Below are positions 1-10,587 of a stretch of 64,000 bases of DNA, one piece after another; position 1 is the stretch's first letter, and the number at the start of each line of letters is the position of its first letter. Under the pieces are notes generated by a model. The model searched no databases. It was not told where the DNA came from and worked only from the letters and a program-made list of their open reading frames with translations. The position numbers were made by a program, and so were the translations under genes. This DNA comes from Anaeramoeba flamelloides (taxonomy: Eukaryota > Metamonada > Anaeramoebidae): NCBI GenBank assembly GCA_027625915.1, contig JANTQA010000047.1, positions 7,006,001-7,070,000 of the forward strand, in the 5' to 3' direction.

Positions 1-180
1 CATTCTAATAAGTGGAACAAGTTATAATTTTAAAAGTTTGATTCTCAAAAAATAGAGGATTTGATTTTAATTATTTGCAATTAAACAACAATTTTCCTAA
101 TATTAACAATTAAAAATCTTGTCAGGGATTATTTTCATGTATGGTATTTTTTTCACAGCTATAATTAATATTCTGTTAAC
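1..180 (+). repeat. Terminal fragment of the 1.6 kb TIR element family
   Basis: This stretch matches, with many substitutions, the reverse complement of about 50545-50660 followed by the right terminus at about 50940-51000. Shared landmarks are CTAATAAGTGG near base 5, CTAATATT followed by CAATTAAAAATC near 100, and a GTATTTTTTTC terminus near 155. The body of the element would lie left of the window. It is an old copy; the match was found by eye. Confidence 0.5.
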
Positions 181-1796
181 GTATTCGTAAAAAGACTACT
201 GATCTTGAAAATTTAACCAAAGATCTAATTTGGAATTTCTGTGCCTTAATTCATTTTCTACAAAAATATTAGTTAGCCCCCTATTTTGTCATAAAGTGTT
301 TTTCTTCTGCTTTCAGTTATTTTAAGTGAACTGTATAAATAAAGATAGAATTAAGGGTTTTAAATCTTTTATTTTGGTTTTGTTATCCAAGAAAATTTAT
401 TTTATTAATTGAAGATATGAAAAAAAAAGATCTTCAAATTGATTTTGTATTTGTTCAACAAACCCTGTTATTAGATATGTTATATTCGCGAAAAAATAGT
501 ATTTCTCCTGAAAACAATCTATTTTATTTGCTATAAATATTTACACGTGAAAGTCCGTATTTATTTGCAAAAAAAACAGTCTTTTTAAGAAAAAAATAGT
601 CTTTTGCGAACAAGTAAAAATATCCACGAATTTGTCACATTTGAATTTAATACTCTATTGTGTATCACACTTTTAAAAAAAGATGGCTAATATTGAAGTT
701 TAAAGGGATAAAAGGTTGGTTGAACATCTTTGTTTACTACGTTGCAAGTCCAAAATAAATTCTGAAAATTAAAGTTCGCAAAAACTACATATTGGATTTC
801 AGTTATATATCTTTTATAAATTATTTTTTCAAAGTTATGATAATTTTATGTCATTAAGATAAGATAGCTATTAAACTCATTAAGATTCGAATACCCTCCT
901 TGTTCAAAAATACCTACTTTTCAAAAAAATACCTATTTTAAGGGTATTTTTTTTTTTTTCAAATAAGTTCCAATGAACGAATTTTCGATTGAACATTAAG
1001 TAACAAAAAATAATAAATATTAAAACAATTTGCAGAAAAAAAATGTGAATGTATATATAAAAACTCAAATATGATTAAAAATAAAATGATAAAAAATATA
1101 TACCAAAAACAGAAAAAAAATCATTTTTTCAATTTAAATTAGCGATATCTTTTGATTTAAATATTTTGTGCTATTTTAAAATTGAAAAAAGATGATTCTT
1201 TTTAAAATTATTAAAAAAATCTACTGAAAATTATCTCTCCGCAAAGCCAAATAAAAATTTCAAAAATTTTACAATTAAAAATGAAAAAAAATATTACTGA
1301 AAATTTTCATTTTTTTTTTTCAATTCCAATTAGTATCTAATCAAGTTGGAAACCTTTTTCAAAATTGTTCTGTATTATAATGTTTATTATGTGAGTGTAT
1401 TTCAAAATTACAAAATTTAGAGTTTTTTTTTTGAAAAAATTTTCCGAGTTAGGAACTGAAATCAGATTGTCCATTAGGGTTCTTTGTTCACCTCAACACA
1501 ATACCACATGACAAAAATAGAAACCAAACAAATCAAAAGAAATCACCAATTACAATCTATTTCTAAGAAAACTCTCTTTGTAAAAGATAAAAAAGGAAAA
1601 TGAAGATTGTGATGTGACAATTTTTTCCTTTTTATTATGAAAAAACTCCGACATTGATATTTGATGAAATTTAGTTTATTCCAGCAGGAGCCAAAGCAAA
1701 AAAAATATTTTTTTATTACAAGCCATAAAAGAACCACAAAAGCCACCGAAAGACAAAAAGAAAAAAATATTGGAAAAGGAAAATGGTGATTCAAAC
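181..1796. other. Gene-poor AT-rich stretch
   Basis: I see no supportable gene here. It may hold 3' exons of the PAS-like gene to its right, since the last recognised exon of that gene ends at a donor at 1796, but no following exon is convincing. The rest is A/T homopolymer-rich sequence. Confidence 0.5.
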
Positions 1797-2595
1797 CTGA
1801 TAAAAAGATGGTTGAAAAGTTTGATGCTTTTTTGATATTATTTTTACGAATACCACCAGAAGAATTGCCGGAGGATCCACTGTCAGATTCTGATCCATTT
1901 GATTTGGATTGGGTGCGATTATTAGAATTTTGGGATTGATTTTCAGGGTTTTGGATTTTCACTACTAAAAGCTGATACAAATAGTTCTCTTTCACCTTGA
2001 TGAGGAAAAAATTCACAAATCCCCAAAATGCAAAATTGTTCAGTGTTTTGAATTCACATTCGAAAGAAATCTTACCAGTTTTGTTTCTGTAAGAATCAAA
2101 AATTAATGATAATTTATAAAAAAAAAAAAAAAAATCATTTTTTTCAAAGACTAAAAAAAAAATTTAATTTATTTTGAGAAAATAAAGAACGAAAAAAATA
2201 AACAACAAACATTTTTAACTCTTTCAACTTGCTTTGGAAAAACTCAAAACTTGATATTTTTGTCGATGGTTGTATATCTGTTCATAGCATTGGCAAAAAA
2301 GAATTGGTAATACATAGGATACAAAAAAAGATAAAAGAATGAAGAAATCAAACAAAAGATCAGTATTTTGGCTTCCAATATTTAATGTAGAAATGGAATA
2401 ATTCACACTACCTGGTAACAAACTAAAAAAACTTTTATTTTTCAAGGTATGTTTTGTAGTTCTGAAATATTTGATAAATTCAGGATTGAAGTGGACAAAA
2501 GAAAAAGTTTGGTCAAAAATTGTGCTCGCGTGTGTTGACTTTTGAAGTTTTTTGAGATGCTTTTGAAAATCTTTTTGGGTAAAAGTTTGTATCAT
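1797..2595 (-). CDS. Possible PAS-like domain gene, 5' part (partial model)
   Basis: Two putative exons can be joined: 2595-2354, starting at ATG (MIQTFTQKDF), and 2086-1797. The first ends at a GTTTGA donor and the second is preceded by TTCTTACAG and followed by another GTTTGA donor. The spliced frame contains FVHFNPEFIKYF, then KSFFSLLP, then NKTGKISFECEF and LIKVKENYLYQLLV, which is the order of helix and strand motifs of a PAS-type sensory domain. A Ser/Asn/Gly-rich linker follows (NGSESDSGSSGNSSGG). Similar PAS modules with a SLLP motif head many signalling proteins in some amoeboid protists (recollection, not searched). Later exons were not found, so the gene may be longer, or a decayed copy. 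The splice sites are inferred. Confidence 0.4.
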
Positions 2596-5309
2596 TGTTT
2601 TAGTTGTCAAATGATAAAAAAATAAATTGGAAAATGCAACAAAAGTTTGGTATTCAAACAAATAATGAAAAGATAGCGAAATGATGGTTTTAGGTAATTT
2701 CTTGAATTTTGGTAATATTGTTTTACTTTTCTAAATTGTTCTTAATTTTTTACCATTATTTAAATACTTTAAACAAAAGCACTCGATTCTCAATTTCTCA
2801 AATATGAACCATTTTTTAATGCTATTTCTGAAAATATTTGTTGGTTAAAAATCCAAAATGAGTTTTTAGAGTAAAGTAGAGAAAATTATGGTTTTTCTAT
2901 TTTGCAAAAAAATTGGAAAACAAAATTCCTATTTTGTAAAATATTCATTTTGAGTAACCTATTTTTTGTTTCAATTCCTTGCATTTTTATAATTTCCAAA
3001 AACTTATTTCTCTAAAATTGTTTATTTTTTTTACAAGTGACAAGACAATCAAAAGAATTGAACCAAAATTCTCTTTTTATTTTAAAGTTGTAAATTATTT
3101 TGTATTGATTAACCTTCCAAACAGAACGAAAAAAAAATTCATTTCCTAATTTAAGATCCGAAATTTTTTATTGCTAAATTTATAAATATCTAAAAGTAAT
3201 TTGATAAGATTATAAATGCATAAATACCTTTTTAGACACCGTAAAATACTAATACCATTGGAAAAATTCGAAAAATATCACTTGGGTAATGAAAAAAAAA
3301 TATTTGATGTATCTTTTTAATTGTATTTTCCATTTCCTTGATCTTGTATTGTCAACAAACTTGTAATAATACCTATACAATTTGTTAAACAGTAAACGAA
3401 GTTAATTCTAATTGAGCTCTCCAAAACACAATTGTAAAAAGCAAATAAAATTTAAAAAATATAATTCTCTGAATCGGTTGAGGTTAGTTACACTTTATGG
3501 ATTAGAAATCTTCGTAATTTGTCAAAATTTCTAGAGTTTTTTTTCAGAAAGAATAACTAAAATTTTGTTGCTTTTATTTTAACAGTTTGTGAACTAAAAT
3601 TAATTTTTACCAAACATTGAAAAAGGACAAAAGATTATTTTGTGTGTGAGGTAAAAGTATGTTATTTGGCTTCTTAATTAGTATATTTTCTCAATTTAAA
3701 ATACTCTAAAAAACAATTATTATTTTTTTTTTGAAGGGAGTGTTTTTTTTGCTCTTTAGTCCATTTGGTTTTTTTAAAATCCAAAGGAATTCTGAAAAAT
3801 CTATGATTTAATTTAATTGGTTTGAATTAAAAAAAAAAAAAAAAATTAGATTTGAGAGAGTTTAAAAATTAAAAAGCAATTTCTCCGATAAACTTTTTAT
3901 TTCTGAAATTAAAAAAAAAACTCATTTAGGTTTTCTAGTATTTAAAATAATCAAGTAAAATAAAAGATTTAAATCAATTCTTTTGAATTTTTGAAAACCT
4001 GGATAATTGACGGTACTTTACGGAACTTCTCTAATTTCTAAATATTTGTTGTGAAATTTCTATAATGAATAATAATTTTATTTATCATTAATCAATGGAA
4101 AGATAAATAGTGGGTCTTTATTTTGAATAATATCAAAGATATTATTATTTTATTGTTTTTATTTTTGTTATTTCAAATTAATTCTTTCGTCCTATTAATT
4201 GATTTTCTTTATGAGCTGTACAAGGAGTTTAAAAATGATTCAACTGATTGAAATATTTCTAATTGTAAACACCTTTGTATAATTTTCCAGTGATCAAAAT
4301 AATAAACACCAAAGGTCGATAATTCTTGTTTAAAAACAAAACCTGTTATATTTTTTCTCCTATTTAAATACCCAACCTAATTTTTTTACACAATTGAATT
4401 TCCAAGCCCAATCAATTTGGAAGGTTAATCATCTGATGTTTTAAGTAATTTTTCAATAAGAAATGAAATTTAGCAAAATTTTGGATAATTTATACAATTT
4501 TTTTGAAATTATTTGTTTTTTTTTTTAACTAAATTTACTAAAAATTAACTCTGTTTTTTGAAGATAACTTTTCATATTTGATCATTCAATTTTTGAATTT
4601 ATTTTTTTAATAAAAGAACTTTAAAAATAATTTTCATATTTGCCATTTGTTTATTTTGGGTCACTTTTATCGATTAAAGTATATGTATTCGGGCAACGAG
4701 AAACATGCTTTTTATTTTGAAACATATATTAAGCTTTAATATTTTTATTATTTGGAAATCATTAAGGTTTTGTATTTATTTTATTTTATCATAAGAATTA
4801 AATTATTTATTTTGGTAGTTAGTGAAATGTAATAATAAATATACATATGTATTAAGGACTTTCATTTTAAATGTTATATATTCTGGTATTTTCAGATACA
4901 GCTGTTCCAAACCTACATTGGAATCCATGAAAAAATAGAAAATTGATTTTCTAATTTATAATGCCCTTTTTTACGGATTATATATCCGTATGATATCCTA
5001 TTACAAACTTGAAATGTTATCATTTCCTAAAAAAAATAAACTTGAGAAAAAATATATTTTTGTATTTTATACAAAAATCTTATGAATGATTAACAATTTA
5101 TGAAAAATTTTAAGATTCCATGTATATCCCTAATTATTAAACACTTAGTGGGGAAAAGACACATTTTAAAGTTATGATTAAATTAGATCTTCAATCTTTG
5201 GAATCTTTGTTTTGAATTTTTGAATTCAGGATCATGTAAAATTTTTTTCAAAAAAAAATTAAATATTTGCTAAGTTTACCCTTTTTAATAACTTAAATGA
5301 GAATAAACA
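2596..5309. other. Gene-free AT-rich spacer
   Basis: No coding region is supportable. A fragment at about 3930-4030 (TTCTTTTGAATTTTTGAAAACC and following bases) resembles the hairpin part of the 0.9 kb repeat family seen at 5310-6230. A 15-bp exact inverted pair (GATTAACCTTCCAAA at about 3108 and its complement at about 4420) is present but could be chance in such composition. Confidence 0.5.
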
Positions 5310-6230
5310 CTATTAGTTAATGAAGAATCTTTGATCAAAAAAATATTTTTTAAGATATTTTACAATTTAAATTTGAAAATCCAATTTTCCAGTATTATTT
5401 TTTTTCAATTTAATACTAAAAAATTTGAAAACTTTTTTCTTCACGCCAAAGTTGTCGATTTATTATATTTTAAAAGTATTTTAAATCCGATGAATATCTT
5501 TTAAACGGGGAATCAATAATTTTGACTATAGTTAGTTTCACTTTTAAGTCACAAACTGTCAATGGAAAATAAGGCACAAAAAAATTCTCATTTTAAAGCA
5601 CAAAATTCAAATTATAGTAAAAAAATTAGTAAAAAAAAAAAATTACAAATTTTGGGCCTTCGTTTGAGCTTTTTTTGTGCATTATTTCCCCTTCAAAGTT
5701 TGTGTCTTAAAAGTGAAACTGGCTGTATTAAAAATTTATTTGTTCTTTTAAAATCGAAAAAATATTTTTTTTTTTGATTTTCCGTTAGGTTTTTTTTAAT
5801 TTTTGAAATAAACAGCAAATTTCTTAAGTTTTCAGTTTATTTAAAAAGGTAAAAAAACCTCCGTTAGGTTAACCATAATTTAAAAGAATTGAGTAAAATC
5901 TTTGATTTTACTCCATTCTTTTGAATTCTGGAAAACCTAGGCACTCTACGGACACTTTCAATATTTATCATCAGTTATTTTTTTTCTGTGTTTAAGTTTT
6001 TTTAAATGATGAGAGTGTTTTCAAAACTATTAGTTATTATCTCTTCAAAATAATATTGTAAGGTCGAGTTTAAAGAAAATTCATTGTCACACCCATTTAA
6101 AAATTTTACCACGAATCAACATTTTTTTCTAGACTAGAGACTTTTAAAAATCACAGTACTATTAACAACAATAAATACAACAACCCCAAAATTTTTAAGA
6201 ACTGAGATGTTGATCAAATAGTGAATAAAC
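5310..6230 (+). repeat. 0.9 kb interspersed repeat, copy 1 (interrupted by a MITE)
   Basis: It aligns by eye, same orientation, with 32035-32940. Shared landmarks are AATCTTTGATCAAAAAA, CTTCCGTTAGGTTTTTTTT (here CCGTTAGG), AAAAGAATTGAGTAAA, CAAAACTATTAGTTRTTATCT and an ACRATAAATACAA block near the right end. It contains a hairpin at 5882-5923 with a 19-bp stem (one mismatch) and a 3-nt loop. A 197 bp TA-flanked element at 5529-5725 is inserted in it and is absent from the other copy. Confidence 0.7.
5529..5725. mobile_element. 197 bp TA-flanked MITE, copy 1
   Basis: A non-autonomous Tc1/mariner-like element. It begins TAGTTAGTTTCACTTTTAAG and ends AAAAGTGAAACTGGCTG, forming terminal inverted repeats of about 60 bp that both continue through CACAAACT and AAGGCACAAAA motifs. 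A TA lies on each side (5527-5528 and 5726-5727). It sits inside a 0.9 kb repeat whose second copy at about 32268 reads straight across the site with one TA, so the target duplication is directly visible. It encodes no transposase. Confidence 0.88.
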
Positions 6231-6353
6231 CTGATTAACAAGTATGGAATGATAATTTGAGTTGTAGTTTTCTCGAACTTCTTTTTTTCAATTTTATTTT
6301 TTCATACCAGTGTTGTGTTTCATAAATTACAATATTTTTTTTTTCAAAGGTTA

Positions 6354-6548
6354 TAGTAAATTCGACTTTTAATGCATACAATTTACAATGGGATTTAAGG
6401 TACGAAAAAATCTTAAATTAAAGTCTAACAATTGGATTCAAATAAAATAGTTTGTGTATAAAAATTCTAAATTTTTTTCTTTAATTTGTGATTTTTCTGT
6501 GGCCTTAAATTCTGTTAAAAGTCTGTATCGTAAAAGTGGAACTGACTG
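6354..6548. mobile_element. TA-flanked MITE, copy 2 (diverged)
   Basis: Same family as 5529-5725 and 13880-14076 and nearly the same length (195 bp). The left arm reads TAGTAAATTCGACTTTTAA with the later GGGATTTAAGGTACGAAAAAA; the right end is AAAAGTGGAACTGACTG. TA dinucleotides flank it at 6352-6353 and 6549-6550. It is the most diverged of the three copies, so probably the oldest. Confidence 0.75.
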
Positions 6549-8124
6549 TATTTGTTTTTCTCATCCAGTTTATACGGTAAATATTTTGACAAAAATATCA
6601 TTAAATATATTAAAAGTGCCCCTTTATTGCCGGAAAGAAACAAATGATCATCTTTAAAAGAAAACTTTTTTTGACAATAAATAATAAAAGGATCAAGGCA
6701 CATTATGTGTGGATTTTTGTATTAAAACAAAAATAAAAACTTCCCAAAAAATCTTTATTGTAATGAAATGTCACTCCAGAGTAATTAACAGTCCATGCAA
6801 ATAAATAACTTTTCAAGCTTTGGTCTTCTTTTAAAAATACCATAAAAATTAACCAAAATTTCAAGTCTTGAAGATCGGAAAAAATATCTTTAGAAATTTT
6901 CAGTATTTTATTAAATTTCTGGGAATTTAAATAATTAATTAATATTATTTTTTCAAATTTTCAAGAATAAATAAAGAAGATTTCTTATTAAAAATTGAAT
7001 TTGATAATATTTACTTAATTTTTTATTATAATCACCAATTAAAAATATTTTGTGTGTAACAACTATTTCTTCATTTTCCAAGTATTTTTTATAAAAAAAA
7101 TTTTTTTTTTATTTTCTTTCTTGTTGTCATGATACTTCTCTGGTAGGAATAGAGGTGTGGGTGCAATGTACTAGTCTATTTTTATTTCAAATTTTAACAA
7201 ATTCAATTTAATATTCCAATCATGATATTTATTTATTTTCGAATAGTATTTTTGATTTTTCTATTTTCTTGCCTTGCTCAAAATAATTCCTAATTTTTTA
7301 TACAATATAATGTTGTCAAACCTCAAATAGATCTAAAAGTTTTCTCTCTGTTATGTATCTACTGTTAAGAAACACAGGGAAAAAAAAACACAATATGAAT
7401 AAAATGACTTTAAAAAAAAAGTAATAATTTTTTCATATATTTGGTAATTTTTTCATAAATAATAAAAAATTAAGAAATAATTGAAAAGTGTATTGTTATT
7501 TTTAATCATTGTGTTATTGTTAACCTGTTGAATACATTAATATTGGGTTGTTGATAATTTGGAAAAATAATCAAATTAAAAAGTTTTTATTTATGTTTTA
7601 GCTTATATACAGCTGGTTTTGAAAAAAATATTTTTGTAGAAATTAAATAACTTGAATTATTTACTGGTTTTTCTCATATACTTTTTTTTTTCAATGAAAA
7701 GAAAAAAATGTTTCGAACTGAGTTGAATAAAGAAAAAATATTTTCATCAAGTTCAAACTACTTTTTGTAATTTTATCTGGATAAAGTTGATTTTTATGCT
7801 AAGTTATTCCAAAACTTAGTTACTTTATTTTAAAAGTATATTATTTGACCTTTCTGCACAGATCGTGTATTTCTTTCTTCATAGAAAAAAATTTATTTGA
7901 AATGTTAAGAAAATATTTCTAATTTTGAACTCCTTTTAAAATGAGATAACTGTGCCAGACTGTTAAAAACTATAATTTCACTTCTCAAAATATCTCGAAA
8001 GTGGGCACGGTTATGGGATAAACCTTTTCTTACAATCCTTTTGTCAATTTCAAGATGAGGTAATTGTTATAAATTTGTTATAAAATTTTCAAAAATATTT
8101 TTTAAATAGATACTAGTTCCTTAA
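6549..8124. other. Gene-free AT-rich spacer
   Basis: No gene, RNA or clear repeat was recognised. Open frames here are short and A/T-driven. Confidence 0.5.
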
Positions 8125-8335
8125 GGTTGACAATCCCTAAAATTGGAAAAGAGACTATATTGCATTGGTGTGGATAATGGTTATTTTGATTCTTTTCTGA
8201 TTGATCGTGTGTTGGTCATAGTATTAATTGAGGTTCAAAAAAATTAATTTTTGACAATTTTTTTTTTTCATCAATCTGAAGTGAAGAGTGTAAGGCAAAG
8301 TCGTTGGAATGTAAGTTAATTACCAGAAAAAATAC
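8125..8335 (+). mobile_element. Single arm of the TTAA-flanked fold-back element
   Basis: It starts GGTTGACAATCCCTAAAATTGG directly after TTAA and parallels the left arm of the element at 59872-60425 over about 200 bp, including a TTATTTTGATTCTT block and TTGGAATGTAAGTTAATTA near the end. No opposite arm was found, so it is a solo or truncated arm. Confidence 0.55.
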
Positions 8336-8449
8336 ATGACTAATGGGGACTTAGTGGAAATTTTGAATTTCCTTATTACTCAATTTTACACAAAAACATT
8401 TCCTATTTTACAAATTCAAATTCAAACAGTCCATAAAATTTCAAAAGAA

Positions 8450-8730
8450 AACCCAAAAATCATTGTTTTTTAATAACTTAATTTAACTTCCAATCGATTT
8501 GATTACACTCTTTAAATTCTAATTTAGGTTTTTAAAAGAAAAACCAGTTTTGAATACTACTGGTATTTGAATTATAAATCCAATCAAATATTCACTTCCT
8601 TTTTCAATTTCTATTTTCAAACAGAGAAACCCAAATTACAACCCACTTCTTGAAAGAACTCTAATTTATTAAAAAGAAAAATATGGTATAGAAAGTAAAA
8701 AGTTAATCCATTTAGAATTCAAATAACCTT
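8450..8730 (+). repeat. Interspersed repeat shared with ACSL intron 1
   Basis: It matches about 33630-33852 in the same orientation. Shared segments include ACTGGYATTYGAATTATAAAT, CACTTCCTTTTYRATTTC, CAAATTACAACC and CATTTAGAATTCAAATA. In the other copy the similarity stops where a 484 bp TA-flanked element begins. Confidence 0.6.
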
Positions 8731-9358
8731 ATTCCGAGTCATCTAAAGTTCCAAGATTGATCTGATAATAACAAAAATATTATACTACCTCCGCAATTCT
8801 CAAGACAATCTTTTTTCCCTTTTGTAAGGCTGTGAACCTTAAAGGAAGAAAAAACAAAGTTAATATTTTACTTTATAGGTATGGAATTTCATCCAAAATT
8901 CTGGAATCAACTTTGAATTGAATAAATCAAATTGAACAAAAATATATTACGAATTTTAACATTCACAAAATCTTATCTTTTCAATTGTTGAAGAGTTTCT
9001 TTGTCAACCCAAATTGTAAGACTTTGTTATTTGCTTTATGGTAAATTCATAAAATCAACAAAATATTTAGTTCTATTTGAAAGATGATGCAAAAAAAGTC
9101 TTTTTTTTTGCTTTTTCAATGTAATTAACACTCACGTCAAACTTTGTCAAAAAAAGTTAAATTGTCAATTGGTCATTTGTTGTGATTAAATTTTAGAAAA
9201 TTTTTAGAGTTTCTTGTTTTGCTCTGAAATTATCTATCACAAAACAATTTTATGGAACTTTTAATTACTGGAACTTTCAGAATTTGTTGAATTGCTTCTT
9301 GTTGATTTTATTTGAAATCATTTTTTTATAAATCTTAAACTTCTTTACATTTTTTAAA
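8731..9358. other. Upstream region of RPL10A
   Basis: The interval holds the 5' untranslated and promoter sequence of RPL10A. I see no recognisable promoter motif beyond AT-richness. Confidence 0.4.
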
Positions 9359-10587
9359 ATGAGGTATTTTTCTTTTTTTTTTTTTTTTTTTTTTTTTCTT
9401 TTCTTTTCTTTTCTTTTCTTTTTTCCCAAAAGCAAACACTAAATTTTTTCTTTATTTTAAAATAATAAATCCAATCTTTTACATCACTCTTTTCTTAAAA
9501 ACCAAAAAAGTAAAATCGCCCCACAAGTCTTAAAACAAGCAATCCTCAACATCCTTGAAGGATCCAAGAAAAAAAAAAGAAATTTTGTTGAAACAATCGA
9601 ACTCCAATTCACCTTAAAAAATTACGATCCTAACAAAGATCCACGTTTCAATAAGACAGTTGTTGTTCCATATAAGATCAGACACAACTCAAAAATCTGT
9701 ATGATTGCTGACGCTAAACATGCTGATGAATGTACAGAACTTGGAATTACTTTTGTTACAATGGACTACCTCAAAACCTTTAACAAGGAAAAAAGACCAG
9801 TTAAAAAATTCGGTAAGCGGATTCTCTTTTTTGTTTTTTAATTTTTGCTTTTTATTTCTTTTTCATTTTTTCTTTTTATTTTTTTATTTTTATTTTTATT
9901 TTTATTTGCTTTTTGACTTTCCTAAACGATAATTCTTTTTTTTTTTTTCTTTTTTTTTTTTCTACTTTATAATTTGATTTGGGTACTTGTCTTGTTTTGG
10001 TAAAATGGATTTATAATTCTTAGATTTGTTTTTTTTTTTTTTTTTAAAAAGATGAACTTATTACATTTTTGTGTTTTAAACATATCTTTTTAAGAACAAA
10101 AACTTCTCATTTTTTTTAATTATTTTGGGAGGAGGAATTAAATTTAATCATTTTAAATTATTCTTCCGTTTTACCAAAGCTAGAAAGGTATGAATTAAAT
10201 TTTGAAATATTTTAATTATTTTTTTTTTTTGCAATATTTGTAGGTATGAAATATAATGTCTTTTTGGCTAGTAAAAACTTGGCACGTTTAATCCCACGTA
10301 CCATTGGACCAGGACTTCATAAGCTTGATAAAGTACCAATCCCCATTGATCATAACTCAAAACTTTCCAGTAAAGTTGACGAAGCCAAACGAACCATCCG
10401 TTTCCGTCTTAAAAAAACTGTTAACATTAATGTCCCAATTGGATCTGTTGATTTGGAACCTGAACAAATCATCCAAAATGTTAACGTTGCCTCTAATTTC
10501 TTCACTTCTCTCCTGAAAAAAAATTGGCAAAATATCAGATCGGTTTACATCAAAAGTACTATGGGACATTCTTATAGAATTTTCTAA
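9359..10587 (+). CDS. RPL10A: Ribosomal protein L10a (uL1), large subunit
   Basis: Structural protein of the cytosolic 60S subunit, part of the L1 stalk that contacts E-site tRNA. Three coding exons give 216 residues, the usual family length: 9359-9363 (only ATGAG), 9511-9812 and 10244-10587. Splicing ATG AG to T AAA ATC yields MSKIAPQVLKQAI, matching the conserved MSKI start; no other ATG lies in frame upstream of exon 2. Exon 2 reads LEGSKKKKRNFVETIELQ and LKNYDPNKDPRFNKTV. Exon 3 carries the hallmark IPRTIGPGLHKLDKVP and the C-terminal SLLKKNWQNIRSVYIKSTMG. Donors are GTATTT and GTAAGC, acceptors AAAAAAG and TTTGTAG. Intron 1 (147 nt) contains a long pyrimidine tract with TTTTC repeats; intron 2 is 431 nt. 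The stop is TAA. Confidence 0.97.
9371..9426 (+). repeat. Poly-T and (TTTTC)n tract in RPL10A intron 1
   Basis: A long pyrimidine run ending in five or six TTTTC units fills most of the first intron, between the 5-nt coding first exon and exon 2. It may serve as an extended polypyrimidine tract or simply be a microsatellite. Confidence 0.8.

Noticed and set aside
5562-5777. 71-codon open frame
   Set aside because: It lies mostly inside the 197 bp MITE and its flank; the peptide is the translation of a hairpin and is not shared by the other copies.
6454-6703. Overlapping open frames on both strands
   Set aside because: They fall across the right arm of a second copy of the same MITE; no conserved motif.
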